In this document: piece by piece, positions 1 through 9,099 of the stretch
Numbering within the stretch: position 1 is the stretch's first letter
How the letters are laid out: every line of letters begins with the position of its first letter
Assembly (NCBI RefSeq): GCF_035195345.1
Contig: NZ_CP136574.1
Span: forward strand, 2,657,871-2,721,870
Length of the DNA stretch: 64,000 bases
Reading direction: 5' to 3'
DNA from: Flavobacterium sp.
Lineage (GTDB): Bacteria; Bacteroidota; Bacteroidia; Flavobacteriales; Flavobacteriaceae
Program-made: the position numbers and the translations under genes
The notes under the pieces: generated by a model
The model's database searches: none
What the model was told of the DNA's origin: nothing
The model's input: the letters and a program-made list of their open reading frames with translations, nothing else

Positions 1-1
1 A

Positions 2-433
2 GTAACTTTTAAAAAAGTAAAAGAAGAGAAAGTTCCTCCAACAAAGTATTATCTTTCAACTCAATATGTTCAAACTTTAATCAATCATAAGGCTAGACAT
101 GAAAATAAAGGAAATGGGTTTGGTTATGCAATAATTCCTGACGATGGAATTGCTAATGCAATAGTAGTTGGAGGTATGGGAAGAGAGAGAAATTTAGTTA
201 TTGACCACAGGATTGTTGATTACACTCCTACGACTCATATAAAAGGGACTGTAAATAGGGACGGTATTCGTAAAATGACACCACGAGAATGGGCAAGATT
301 ACAAGGTTTTCCGGATAATTTTATTATTCCTGTAGCTGACGCTTCGGCATATAAACAGTTTGGAAATTCGGTTGCAGTTCCAGCGATTGAAGCAACAGCA
401 TTAAAGATTTTAGAAACGGTTAAATTGATTTAA
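2..433 (+). CDS. DNA (cytosine-5-)methyltransferase, C-terminal part (5' end outside window)
   Basis: The open frame runs in from the left window edge, so only the last 143 residues are visible. It transfers a methyl group to C5 of cytosine in a restriction site. Seen: motif IX, with REWARLQGFPDNF about 45 residues before the end, and motif X, YKQFGNSVAVPAI, near the C-terminus. Both are diagnostic of the Dcm/HaeIII class. The catalytic PCQ and ENV motifs and most of the target-recognition domain lie upstream of the window. The stop codon abuts the ATG of the restriction endonuclease gene with no gap, as in a coupled type II restriction-modification operon. The first Met visible at 176 is internal and not the start. 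Confidence 0.93.
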   Translation, partial: VTFKKVKEEKVPPTKYYLSTQYVQTLINHKARHENKGNGFGYAIIPDDGIANAIVVGGMGRERNLVIDHRIVDYTPTTHIKGTVNRDGIRKMTPREWARLQGFPDNFIIPVADASAYKQFGNSVAVPAIEATALKILETVKLI

Positions 434-1078
434 ATGGGATTGTTACAAAATTTAGGTATAGTAAGAGGAGATGATACTTTAGCAGGAAAAATTTTTGAAG
501 ATTTGTTTCCTAGTTTTTTTGAGGTTGAGTATGTTAAGCCTGTAGATTATGTGAAAATTTATTGGGATGCTTATCTTGTTTTTAGAGAAGGTTCCAATTT
601 AAACGAGCAACAACAAAGAAGTGTCAATGGAAAAATATTTGAATATATTCTTGCGACATTATTAATAAGAGAGAATATTTTACCGATTTTTTTAAGTTCT
701 AAAGTTGCTTTCGTTCCTAATATTAGTTATGATTTAATGCTTTACTCAACCGATAGAGGGCCAATTTGTTTAAGCGCTAAAACCTCATTTAGAGAAAGAT
801 ATAAGCAAGCAGATTTAGAGGCTATAGCCTTAAAATATGTTCATAGAAGGTCATTATGTTATTTACTAACATTAAGTGAAAAAGATGCTAATGATGTAAA
901 TAAAAAGCAAATTATTGGTGATGTTATTGGTCTTGATAAAGCTATTTTCGTATTGAGTGAAGATTTTAATGATTTAGTAAATGAATTGAAATCATTTAAT
1001 TTAACCGAATCACCAAATGTAAATATAATTGAATCAACACAAATAATTACTCTTAACAAAGTTAATTCAGTTCTATAA
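434..1078 (+). CDS. Type II restriction endonuclease, EcoRII-C/Ecl18kI-like active site (predicted)
   Basis: A 214-residue protein with no signal peptide or membrane segment, encoded directly behind the methyltransferase. Residues 100-129 contain an Asp (D100), then S114-A115-K116, then exactly twelve residues to E129, with R120-E121-R122 in between. This matches the swapped-active-site pattern (S/T)xK-x12-13-E of the Cfr10I/NgoMIV/EcoRII-C/Ecl18kI restriction enzymes, and the RER triplet sits where those enzymes read CC:GG base pairs. That assignment is inference from motif spacing; the exact target is unknown. The stop overlaps the parC start by one base (TAATG), so ribosomes finishing this gene may start parC. 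Confidence 0.75.
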   Translation: MGLLQNLGIVRGDDTLAGKIFEDLFPSFFEVEYVKPVDYVKIYWDAYLVFREGSNLNEQQQRSVNGKIFEYILATLLIRENILPIFLSSKVAFVPNISYDLMLYSTDRGPICLSAKTSFRERYKQADLEAIALKYVHRRSLCYLLTLSEKDANDVNKKQIIGDVIGLDKAIFVLSEDFNDLVNELKSFNLTESPNVNIIESTQIITLNKVNSVL

Positions 1079-3789
1079 TGAAAGACGAAGAAGAAGATAA
1101 CATCATTCCAAACGAAGACGAAAATTTCGATAATCAAGACCAATCCACAAACGAGGAAGGTTTTGACGATATTCGTGTTTCTACAGGACATCATTTTTAC
1201 GAAAACAACGAAAACCCAGAAGACACCATTACCAAAGTTACAGGAATGTACAAAGATTGGTTTTTGGACTATGCTTCGTATGTAATTCTAGAACGTGCAG
1301 TTCCAGCGATTGAAGACGGTTTTAAACCGGTGCAACGTCGTATTATGCACTCCATGAAAGAGTTAGATGATGGTCGTTACAATAAAGTAGCCAATATCGT
1401 TGGGCACACCATGCAGTATCACCCTCACGGAGATGCAAGTATTGGTGACGCCATGGTGCAAATTGGTCAAAAAGACCTAATCATCGACATGCAAGGAAAC
1501 TGGGGAAATATCTTAACAGGAGATAGTGCCGCTGCTTCCCGATACATCGAAGCCCGAATTTCAAAATTTGGTCACGATGTGTTGTATTCGCCAAAAATCA
1601 CCGAATGGGGAATGTCATACGATGGTCGTCGTGCCGAACCGATTAATCTTCCGGTGAAGTTTCCTTTGTTGTTAGCACAAGGTGCAGAAGGTATTGCCGT
1701 AGGTTTATCGACCAAAGTGTTACCACACAATTTTAACGAATTAATAGATTCTTCTATCAAAATATTAAAAGGGAAACCTTTTACCTTATTTCCCGATTTT
1801 CCAACCGCAGGTATTGCTGATGTTTCCAATTATAATGATGGATTGCGTGGCGGTCGTGTGCGTGTGCGTGCAAAAATTGGGCAGTTAGACAAACAAACGT
1901 TGGTGATTACCCAAATTCCGTTTTCAACCAATACGTCAACATTGATTGATAGTATTTTGAAAGCCAACGAAAAAGGGAAAATCAAAATTAAGAAAATTGA
2001 AGACAACACGGCGGCTGAGGTTGAAATTTTAATTCATTTGCCAGCTGGTGTTTCTCCAGATAAAACTATTGATGCATTGTATGCGTTCACGGCTTGCGAA
2101 ACTTCGGTAGCGCCTTTAGGTTGTGTGATTGCAAATCATAAGCCATTGTTTATTGGAGTTTCTGATATGTTGAAAATTTCGACCAATAGAACGGTTGATT
2201 TACTGAAACGCGAATTGGAAATTCAGTTAGACGAATTAGAAAATAAATGGCATTTCTCTACGTTAGAAAAGATTTTCATTCGTGAAGAAATGTATATTGA
2301 CTTCAAATTGTATTCCGACAGAGAATCGTTGTACAAATATATGTATGATCGATTTGAGCCGTTTTTAAAATCATTTGTTCGGGATATTAGCGACGATGAT
2401 TTGCAAAAATTGACGCAAATCCCAATGATTCGTATAACACGTTTCGACTCGGATAAAGCCGATGAAGCGATTTCGAAATTGGAAGCCGAAATGGAACAAG
2501 TGAAATATCATTTGGATCATATTATTGATTATACGATTGATTTCTTCCAAAAACTAAAAGACAAATACGGAAAAGGGCGCGAACGCCAAACCGAATTAAG
2601 AAGTTTTGATAATATTGAAGCAACGAAAGTAGTTTTGAGAAACACAAAACTATATGTGAACAAAGAAGAAGGTTTCTTTGGAACCGGTTTAAAGAAAGAC
2701 GAATATGTTGCCGATTGTTCGGACATCGATGATGTAATTGTATTCCTTCGTGATGGAAAAATGATGGTAGCGAAAGTAGATGATAAAAAATTCGTTGGAA
2801 AAGACATTATTCACATCGCTGTTTTTGATAAAAACGACAAACGAACGATTTACAACATGATGTATCGTGATGGTAAAAATGGTTCCACTTTTATCAAACG
2901 TTTCAATGTTTCGGGTGTAACTCGTGATAAGTTTTATGATTTAACTCAAGAAAAACCAGGTTCAATGGTGTCTTATTTCTCTGCCAATCCAAATGGAGAA
3001 GCCGAAGTGGTTACGATTTTATTACGCCAAGTAGGAAGCGTGAAAAAACTGAAATGGGATGTTGATTTCTCGGACATTGCTATCAAAGGAAGAGCTTCTC
3101 GTGGTAACACGGTGACCAAATATCCAATCAAAAAAATCGAGTTAAAAGAGAAAGGAATTTCAACTTTGCGTCCAAGAAAAGTTTGGTTTGATGATACCGT
3201 ACAACGCTTAAATGTCGATGGAAGAGGTGAGTTGTTAGGAGAATTCCGTCCAAATGATCGTTTGTTGATTGTGAACCAATCCGGAAAGTTGAAGACCATT
3301 ATTCCAGAATTGACTACGCATTTCGAAGAAGATATGATAGTGTTGGAAAAATGGAATTCAAATAAACCAGTTTCGTGTATTTATTATTGTGGCGAAAAAG
3401 ACCGTTATTTTGTAAAACGTTTCTTAGTTGAAAACGAAAACAAAGAGGAAATTTTCATCACTGAACACGAGAAATCGCAATTAGAAATTGTTTCAACCGA
3501 TTGGCGTCCGGTCGCTGAGGTTATTTTTGCTAAAGTAAAAGGAGTTCAAAAAGAAAATCAAGTGGTTGATTTAGAACAATTCATAGCTGTAAAAGGAATC
3601 AAAGCGTTAGGAAATCAATTAACTACGGATAAAATTAAGCAGGTTAATCTATTAGATCCACTTCCGTATGAAGAAGTTTTAGACGAACCAGAAATAGCAA
3701 CCGATGAAATTTCTGAAGAAGGAAACGATATTCAAGATTTCAATATAGAATTAGACGACGACGGACAAATTACGTTGTCTTTAGAGTAA
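1078..3789 (+). CDS. parC: DNA topoisomerase IV subunit A
   Basis: A 903-residue type IIA topoisomerase A subunit; with ParE it decatenates daughter chromosomes using ATP. Seen: an acidic N-terminal leader (residues 1-50), the breakage-reunion domain with QRRIMHSM and YHPHGDASIGDAMV, the catalytic tyrosine Y156 in AAASRYIEAR, a coiled-coil stretch around 450-500, a degenerate C-terminal beta-pinwheel, and an acidic tail rich in Asp and Glu. Length is normal for Bacteroidetes ParC. parE is not in the window; what lies immediately upstream is a restriction-modification pair, with a TAATG overlap. A strong hairpin terminator follows at 3798. Confidence 0.96.
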   Translation: MKDEEEDNIIPNEDENFDNQDQSTNEEGFDDIRVSTGHHFYENNENPEDTITKVTGMYKDWFLDYASYVILERAVPAIEDGFKPVQRRIMHSMKELDDGRYNKVANIVGHTMQYHPHGDASIGDAMVQIGQKDLIIDMQGNWGNILTGDSAAASRYIEARISKFGHDVLYSPKITEWGMSYDGRRAEPINLPVKFPLLLAQGAEGIAVGLSTKVLPHNFNELIDSSIKILKGKPFTLFPDFPTAGIADVSNYNDGLRGGRVRVRAKIGQLDKQTLVITQIPFSTNTSTLIDSILKANEKGKIKIKKIEDNTAAEVEILIHLPAGVSPDKTIDALYAFTACETSVAPLGCVIANHKPLFIGVSDMLKISTNRTVDLLKRELEIQLDELENKWHFSTLEKIFIREEMYIDFKLYSDRESLYKYMYDRFEPFLKSFVRDISDDDLQKLTQIPMIRITRFDSDKADEAISKLEAEMEQVKYHLDHIIDYTIDFFQKLKDKYGKGRERQTELRSFDNIEATKVVLRNTKLYVNKEEGFFGTGLKKDEYVADCSDIDDVIVFLRDGKMMVAKVDDKKFVGKDIIHIAVFDKNDKRTIYNMMYRDGKNGSTFIKRFNVSGVTRDKFYDLTQEKPGSMVSYFSANPNGEAEVVTILLRQVGSVKKLKWDVDFSDIAIKGRASRGNTVTKYPIKKIELKEKGISTLRPRKVWFDDTVQRLNVDGRGELLGEFRPNDRLLIVNQSGKLKTIIPELTTHFEEDMIVLEKWNSNKPVSCIYYCGEKDRYFVKRFLVENENKEEIFITEHEKSQLEIVSTDWRPVAEVIFAKVKGVQKENQVVDLEQFIAVKGIKALGNQLTTDKIKQVNLLDPLPYEEVLDEPEIATDEISEEGNDIQDFNIELDDDGQITLSLE

Positions 3790-3797
3790 TAAGATGA

Positions 3798-3831
3798 CCT
3801 GCAAGGTTTTTATAACCTTGTAGGCTTTTTT
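3798..3831 (+). terminator. Rho-independent terminator after parC
   Basis: An 11-bp stem (CCTGCAAGGTT pairing with AACCTTGTAGG, one G-U pair) with a five-base loop is followed by CTTTTTT, nine bases after the parC stop. Confidence 0.85.
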
Positions 3832-3868
3832 ATTGATTTTTATCATTTTTCTTCCCAAATAAAAATTT

Positions 3869-3876
3869 TAATTTCG
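3869..3876 (+). promoter_or_regulatory. Putative -7 box for fhs
   Basis: TAATTTCG matches the Bacteroidetes TAnnTTTG consensus with one mismatch, 22 bases before the fhs ATG. No clear -33 TTG at standard spacing. Confidence 0.45.
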
Positions 3877-3898
3877 CACCCAAACAAAACACAACAAT

Positions 3899-5572
3899 AT
3901 GTCAACATTTCCATCAGACATTGAAATTGCTCAAAATGCAACGATGTCTCACATAAAAGAAATCGCTAAAAAAATCAATATTGAAGAAGACGATTTAGAA
4001 TTCTACGGCAAGTATAAAGCCAAATTACCTCTTCATTTGCAACAAGAAAACCCTAAAGGGAAACTGATTTTAGTTTCTGCCATGTCGCCAACCAAATATG
4101 GGGAAGGAAAAACTACAATGTCTATTGGATTAACAGATGGTTTGAATTACATTGGTAAAAAAGCAATTGCCGTTTTACGTGAACCTTCATTAGGACCTGT
4201 TTTCGGTTTAAAAGGAGGAGCAGCTGGTGGTGGTTATGTTCAAGTGTTACCGATGGAAGATATCAACTTACATTTTACTGGTGATTTTTCGGCAATTGAA
4301 AAAGCGAATAACTTGTTATCGGCTGTGATTGATAACAACTTGCAAAACACGAAATATTCATTAAATCTAGATCCAAAATCAATCGCGTGGAAACGTGTGA
4401 TGGACATGAACGATCGTTCACTTCGTCAGATTATTATTGGTGTTGGTGCGAAAGCTAATGGCACTATGCGTGAAGATGGTTTCAATATTACACCAGCTTC
4501 AGAAGTGATGGCGATTTTATGTTTGGCAAAAGATTTAGAAGATTTGAAATTTCGATTAGGAAATATATTCGTTGGAAAAACTTTAGAAGGAAAAGCTATT
4601 TTCGCTAGAGATTTGAATGTAGTAGGAGCAATGGCAACCTTATTGAAAGATGCGATCAAACCTAATTTAGTTCAAACAATTGATGGAAATCCTGCAATTT
4701 TACATGGCGGACCGTTTGCAAGTATTGCGCAAGGTACAAATACAGCAATTGCAACCAAAATGGGATTATCTCTTGGAGATTACGTTGTGACAGAAGCTGG
4801 TTTTGGTGCTGATTTAGGAGCAGAGAAGTTTCTACATATCAAATGCGAACAAAGTGGTTTAAAACCAGATGCGGTCGTTTTAGTAGCAACAATTAGAGCG
4901 ATTAAACATCATGCTGGATTAGCGGCGGAAGATTTTAAAACAGAAAATGTAAGCGCGATTGAAAAAGGCTTTTGCAATTTAGAAAAGCACATCGAAAACA
5001 TTCAAAAATTTGGAATTAATCCAGTGGTTTGTGTGAATGCTTTTCCAGATGATACACAAGCTGAATATGATAAATTAAAAGCATTATGTGCTACTAAAGG
5101 AGTTACAGCAATTGTAAGTACAGCTTTTGTTCATGGAGGAAAAGGTTCTGCGGAAGTAGCTGAAAAGGTGGTAGAAGAAATTAATAAAGGAAATGCCAAT
5201 TATAAACCTTTATATCAACCATCGGACAGTATTGAACATAAAATAAATTCAGTTGCTAAAGAAATTTATGGAGCGAATTCAGTAGAGTTTTCTCCAAAAT
5301 CTAAATCACAATTAAAGATGATTAACGATTTAGGTTTTAGTCATTTTTCGGTTTGTATGGCTAAAACACCAGCGAGTTTTTCAGACAATGAAAAGTTAAT
5401 TGGTCGCCCAACGAATTTTGATATTACGGTTCGTGAATTTGAAATTGCGAGTGGTGCTGGATTCATTGTGCCTTTGTTAGGTGAAGTAATGCGAATGCCA
5501 GGTTTACCAACAGTTCCAAACGCAGAACGAATTGATATTGATAATAACGGAGTGATTACAGGATTGTCTTAA
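3899..5572 (+). CDS. fhs: Formate--tetrahydrofolate ligase
   Basis: A 557-residue cytoplasmic enzyme that makes 10-formyl-tetrahydrofolate from formate, THF and ATP, feeding one-carbon units to purine and Met-tRNA formylation. Seen: the P-loop-like segment PTKYGEGKTTMSIG near residue 65, LREPSLGPVFGLKGGAAGGGY near 100, and the C-terminal GLPTVPNAERID block. Length and domain order are standard. It is a monocistronic unit between two terminators, preceded by a near-consensus -7 box. No sign of truncation. Confidence 0.97.
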   Translation: MSTFPSDIEIAQNATMSHIKEIAKKINIEEDDLEFYGKYKAKLPLHLQQENPKGKLILVSAMSPTKYGEGKTTMSIGLTDGLNYIGKKAIAVLREPSLGPVFGLKGGAAGGGYVQVLPMEDINLHFTGDFSAIEKANNLLSAVIDNNLQNTKYSLNLDPKSIAWKRVMDMNDRSLRQIIIGVGAKANGTMREDGFNITPASEVMAILCLAKDLEDLKFRLGNIFVGKTLEGKAIFARDLNVVGAMATLLKDAIKPNLVQTIDGNPAILHGGPFASIAQGTNTAIATKMGLSLGDYVVTEAGFGADLGAEKFLHIKCEQSGLKPDAVVLVATIRAIKHHAGLAAEDFKTENVSAIEKGFCNLEKHIENIQKFGINPVVCVNAFPDDTQAEYDKLKALCATKGVTAIVSTAFVHGGKGSAEVAEKVVEEINKGNANYKPLYQPSDSIEHKINSVAKEIYGANSVEFSPKSKSQLKMINDLGFSHFSVCMAKTPASFSDNEKLIGRPTNFDITVREFEIASGAGFIVPLLGEVMRMPGLPTVPNAERIDIDNNGVITGLS

Positions 5573-5591
5573 ACAGTATCTTTTATAAAAT

Positions 5592-5626
5592 AAAAATGTC
5601 CCGATATTTATCGGGACATTTTTTAT
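5592..5626. terminator. Bidirectional terminator between fhs and terC-like gene
   Basis: A perfect stem around TGTCCCGATA / TATCGGGACA with a short loop, with an A-run on the left and a T-run on the right, so it can end transcripts from both convergent genes. Confidence 0.85.
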
Positions 5627-5641
5627 ATAATCATTTTATAA

Positions 5642-6412
5642 TTAATTTTTCTTACGCATCTTCATATTGATAAACTCATTAGCCAATGAGAAGGTAATTG
5701 CAAAATACAAATAACCTTTTGGAACGGCTCCTACGTGTTGACCCGCTAATTCAGCATTGGATAAATGCATACTTTCGGTAATCAACATAAATCCGATTAA
5801 GATTAAAAATGATAATCCTAAAATTTGAATGGAAGGATTTGCATTTACAAAATTTCCAACAGGAACCGCGAATAACATCATAATTCCCACAGATATTACT
5901 ACAGCTGTAATCATAATTAATAAAGCGCCTTCGATTCCGTTTGTCATACCAACTGCGGTTAAAATACTGTCGACAGAGAATATAATGTCAATTAATAAAA
6001 TTTGACCAATAACGCTTGCAAATGATTTGGTAGCCGAAGTTTTCAATTCTTTTTCTTCTTCACCTTTGTGGTCTACTTTTTCATGAATTTCTTTAGTACT
6101 CTTGTAAATTAAAAACAGTCCTCCAAGTAACAATATCAAGGCTTGACCTGTAATGTCAGCAGAAAACCATCCAAAATCAAAGCTAAACCAAGGTGCTTTC
6201 ATGGCAATTAAAATGGTGATTCCAAAAAGCAAGGCAATACGCATAAACATGGCTAAAAATAGCCCAACTCGTGTTGCTTTTTTTCGTTTTTCTGGCGGTA
6301 ATTTTCCGGTAACAATCGAAATAAAAATGATGTTATCGATTCCTAAAATAATTTCTAAAAAAGTTAAGGTTAACAGTGCTATCCATGCATCGGGATTTAA
6401 AAATACTTCCAT
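5642..6412 (-). CDS. TerC family integral membrane protein
   Basis: A 256-residue polytopic membrane protein with about seven hydrophobic segments. The TerC/Alx family signatures are visible: LEIILGIDNIIFISI near residue 25, with the acidic/Asn pair typical of the family, and DIIFSVDSILTAVGM in the second half, related by internal symmetry. Family members are linked to manganese or other metal ion export and to metal-dependent envelope processes; which metal is handled here cannot be read from sequence. A charged linker (KEIHEKVDHKGEEEKE) lies between the halves. It stands alone after a bidirectional terminator. Confidence 0.88.
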   Translation of the reverse strand: MEVFLNPDAWIALLTLTFLEIILGIDNIIFISIVTGKLPPEKRKKATRVGLFLAMFMRIALLFGITILIAMKAPWFSFDFGWFSADITGQALILLLGGLFLIYKSTKEIHEKVDHKGEEEKELKTSATKSFASVIGQILLIDIIFSVDSILTAVGMTNGIEGALLIMITAVVISVGIMMLFAVPVGNFVNANPSIQILGLSFLILIGFMLITESMHLSNAELAGQHVGAVPKGYLYFAITFSLANEFINMKMRKKN

Positions 6413-6447
6413 TTTTTGTTTTGGTTTTAGAACTAATTATACGTTGA

Positions 6448-6834
6448 CTAGTTTAGTTTTGTTACAGTACCACGTTGTTTTTTTGAATCACCAACAAATG
6501 AATATTCAAAAGTGTATGAATTAGTAGTAGTGGTCAAAATTTTCATTTGTACAGGTTTTTTTTCTTCTCTGTTTTTGGGATTATTGTTTTGTATAATGTA
6601 TTCACAATCATTCGTCCATCGTACTTTAAAAGTATCTATTTTCCCTTTATAGCTTTCAATTTGAATAGAATCATTTCGTTCAAAAGTACTTGTGAATTTT
6701 TTACCTTCAATTTCCGTTTCCGAAATAAATTTTCCTGTTTTAAAATCTTTACAATTACGTTCCTGATTGTAACAAGAAATTAGTAACGTAAGTAGTAATA
6801 AACTACAAATAAAATATTGTATTTTGAATTTCAT
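6448..6834 (-). CDS. Small lipoprotein of unknown function
   Basis: A 128-residue predicted lipoprotein. The N-terminus is a signal peptide ending in the lipobox LLISC (Cys at about 21). The mature part is polar and probably beta-rich, with two further cysteines (in NCKDF and NDCEY) that could form a disulfide. I recognise it only as a small Flavobacteriaceae-type lipoprotein; similar proteins are sometimes mislabelled DNA topoisomerase IV in databases, and there is no topoisomerase feature here. It lies 35 bases upstream of the TerC-type gene on the same strand. Confidence 0.7.
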   Translation of the reverse strand: MKFKIQYFICSLLLLTLLISCYNQERNCKDFKTGKFISETEIEGKKFTSTFERNDSIQIESYKGKIDTFKVRWTNDCEYIIQNNNPKNREEKKPVQMKILTTTTNSYTFEYSFVGDSKKQRGTVTKLN

Positions 6835-6861
6835 ATTTGCTTTTTGAAATTGATATTTTTA

Positions 6862-7095
6862 TTACTTTTGTTTATCTCCATCAAACATGCTTTTTACCAA
6901 GGTCGTAATTCCTTTAAAAATTAAAAACATAGCCGCTAATGCAATTATAATTCCTAATCCTAAAACATAAGGATATAAAGGGCTTTCTTGGTTTTTAAAA
7001 GAACTATTAATAATTATTGGACCAAGAAATAATAAAGGCAAAGCACTTGAAAGATATTTTACTCCTTTTGCTAATATGTTTTTATCTGTTGCCAT
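6862..7095 (-). CDS. Small two-span membrane protein (DUF6095-like)
   Basis: A 77-residue protein with two hydrophobic segments (about 14-30 and 43-65) and a basic C-terminal tail. Its start codon overlaps the murQ stop by one base (TAATG on the minus strand), so it is translationally coupled to murQ. The pattern resembles the Bacteroidetes DUF6095 family. No function is known; possible helper of a cell-envelope process because of its partner. Confidence 0.72.
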   Translation of the reverse strand: MATDKNILAKGVKYLSSALPLLFLGPIIINSSFKNQESPLYPYVLGLGIIIALAAMFLIFKGITTLVKSMFDGDKQK

Positions 7096-7913
7096 TATAT
7101 TTTATTCTTGAAAAAATTAACTGCGTTCCTCACACTTCTGTGGGTTTCTAGAAGTTTTCCTGCTTCTTCGTAATTAACTGGAATTTCATCCATAATCATT
7201 CGCGTACCTCTATCAATTAATTTGGTGTTGCTCAATTGCATATCCACCATTTTATTTCCTTTTACTTTACCCAACTGAATCATAGTTGCAGTAGAAATCA
7301 TATTTAAAACCAACTTCTGAGCCGTTCCTGCTTTCATGCGACTGCTTCCAGTAACAAATTCAGGACCAACTACCACATCAATCGGAAATTTAGCTGTTTT
7401 TGATAACGGACTTTCTGCGTTACAACTAATACTTCCCGTACTGATGTTATTTTGATTACACATTTCTAAGCCGCCAATTACATAAGGAGTAGTTCCCGAA
7501 GCGGCAATTCCAACAACCACATCATTTTTATTGATATTCCATTGTTGTAAATCTTTCCAAGCTTGTTTTCTGTCGTCTTCGGCAAATTCTACTGCTTTTC
7601 TAATGGCAGTGTCGCCACCTGCAATAATTCCAATTACCAAATCAAAAGGAACTCCAAAAGTAGGTGGACATTCTGAAGCATCTACAATTCCTAAACGTCC
7701 TGAAGTACCTGCGCCAATATAAAACAAACGACCACCTTGTTTCATTTTCGAAACAATTTCAGTCACTAAAGTTTCAATTTGAGGTAATGCTTTTTCAACG
7801 GCTAACGGAACAGATTTGTCTTCGTTGTTGATATTCGTCAACAATTCAGTAACCGACATTTTTTCTAAATGTTCGTATTTGGAAGCTTGTTCAGTGGTTT
7901 TGGTAAAGTTCAT
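7095..7913 (-). CDS. murQ: N-acetylmuramic acid 6-phosphate etherase
   Basis: A 272-residue SIS-domain enzyme that cleaves the lactyl ether of MurNAc-6-phosphate to GlcNAc-6-phosphate and D-lactate in peptidoglycan recycling. Seen: the sugar-phosphate binding loop GAGTSGRLGIVDASECPPTFG near residue 67, and the EFVTGSSRMKAGTAQKL block near 185. It is somewhat shorter at the C-terminus than the roughly 300-residue enterobacterial enzyme, as is common in Bacteroidetes. Four bases separate it from the upstream PH-domain gene and it overlaps the next gene by one base, so the three form a tight operon. Confidence 0.95.
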   Translation of the reverse strand: MNFTKTTEQASKYEHLEKMSVTELLTNINNEDKSVPLAVEKALPQIETLVTEIVSKMKQGGRLFYIGAGTSGRLGIVDASECPPTFGVPFDLVIGIIAGGDTAIRKAVEFAEDDRKQAWKDLQQWNINKNDVVVGIAASGTTPYVIGGLEMCNQNNISTGSISCNAESPLSKTAKFPIDVVVGPEFVTGSSRMKAGTAQKLVLNMISTATMIQLGKVKGNKMVDMQLSNTKLIDRGTRMIMDEIPVNYEEAGKLLETHRSVRNAVNFFKNKI

Positions 7914-7917
7914 GCGA

Positions 7918-8298
7918 TTATTTTAGAACGTGATGTGCTAAAACATTTTGCACATCATACACATTAACAGATTTATTAAATTGTTTCACAACACTAGGAT
8001 GTGCTTCACTGGAAACCCAAATTTTCAATTCGGCCTCTAAGTCAAAAGTTCCAGCTGTCTCTATACTGAAACGTGAAATGCTTTTGTAAGTAATCGATTT
8101 GTATTCTATTTTACTGCCTGTAATTCCTTGTTTTTCAACTAAAATTAATCGTTTGTTGGTAAAAATAAAAGTATCGCGAATTAGTTTGAAACCTAACTCA
8201 ATTTCTTCACCTGTAATTAAAAGTTTACCATACTCTTTTACTAAAGTTTCCTGATTTACAGCACCTGCATTGCCAAGAAGCGCAGAAAATAATCCCAT
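7918..8298 (-). CDS. PH domain-containing protein
   Basis: A 126-residue soluble protein consisting of one bacterial pleckstrin-homology-like domain: beta-strand pattern EIELGFKLIRDTFIFTNKRLILVEKQG followed by SKIEYKSITYKSISRFSIETAG and a C-terminal helix. TNKRLILV is the usual signature of the YvbH/bPH group. No signal peptide. It is the first gene of the murQ operon, four bases upstream. Ligand and role are unknown. Confidence 0.8.
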   Translation of the reverse strand: MGLFSALLGNAGAVNQETLVKEYGKLLITGEEIELGFKLIRDTFIFTNKRLILVEKQGITGSKIEYKSITYKSISRFSIETAGTFDLEAELKIWVSSEAHPSVVKQFNKSVNVYDVQNVLAHHVLK

Positions 8299-8364
8299 AT
8301 CAATTGTTTTAAATATTGTTCAAATTTAACTAAAAACTACATACATTTTATGTAGCGATATCTT

Positions 8365-9099
8365 TTAATGCGAATGTCCCATTTCAATTATATATGCTAA
8401 TACAAAACCAAATACAATCATGGTAATTTTAGCCAAATTGAATTTATGTCCTTCGTTGCTTTCAAAAATGATAGTAGACGAAATATGAAATAAAATCCCA
8501 ACTACCACTGCCGAAATTTCTTTTGAGTAATGTTGGGCAAAATGCATTTGTTCTGCTAATAAAGTTCCTAGTGGTGTCATTAATGCGAAGGAAAACATGA
8601 AAGCAAAAATCATCATTTTATTCATCTTCGCATTTACGAAAAACAAGGTTAAAATAATGGCAATAGGAAAGTGGTGAACCGCAATTCCGTAGGATAAATT
8701 GTTGTTTTCGTGAATTGGAAAACCTTCTAACAAGGCATGAATACACAAACTAATAAACAACAACCAAGGAATTTGATGCAATTCGTTATGTTCGTCGGTG
8801 TGTACGTGAACGTGACCGTGTTCTGCACCTTTTGAGAAAAATTCCAATAAAATTTGGAACAATATTCCAATCATAATAAAAACGCCAACCGGTAAAGTAG
8901 CGTGTGCATCTTCTCCTTCGTGAACATGATTGTTTCCTTCACTAAATAATTCAGGAAGTAAGTGTAAAACGGTTAGCGATAATAAAAAAGCACCACTGAA
9001 CGCCAACAATAATTTGATGTTTTTTTTCTTTTGAGGTTTTAAAAATAATGCGATTAAAAAACCTAAAATAACAGCTGAAAAGGTGATGATATATTGCAT
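8365..9099 (-). CDS. ZIP family divalent metal transporter
   Basis: A 244-residue membrane protein with eight predicted spans that imports zinc or a related divalent metal. Metal-site signatures are visible: HALLEGFPI in the fourth span and HHFPIAIIL in the fifth. Two histidine-rich stretches, one after span 2 (NNHVHEGEDAHA) and one in the central loop (HGHVHVHTDEHNELH), are typical metal-binding loops. The start codon overlaps the stop of the upstream methyltransferase (TAATG), indicating coupled translation. Confidence 0.9.
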   Translation of the reverse strand: MQYIITFSAVILGFLIALFLKPQKKKNIKLLLAFSGAFLLSLTVLHLLPELFSEGNNHVHEGEDAHATLPVGVFIMIGILFQILLEFFSKGAEHGHVHVHTDEHNELHQIPWLLFISLCIHALLEGFPIHENNNLSYGIAVHHFPIAIILTLFFVNAKMNKMMIFAFMFSFALMTPLGTLLAEQMHFAQHYSKEISAVVVGILFHISSTIIFESNEGHKFNLAKITMIVFGFVLAYIIEMGHSH

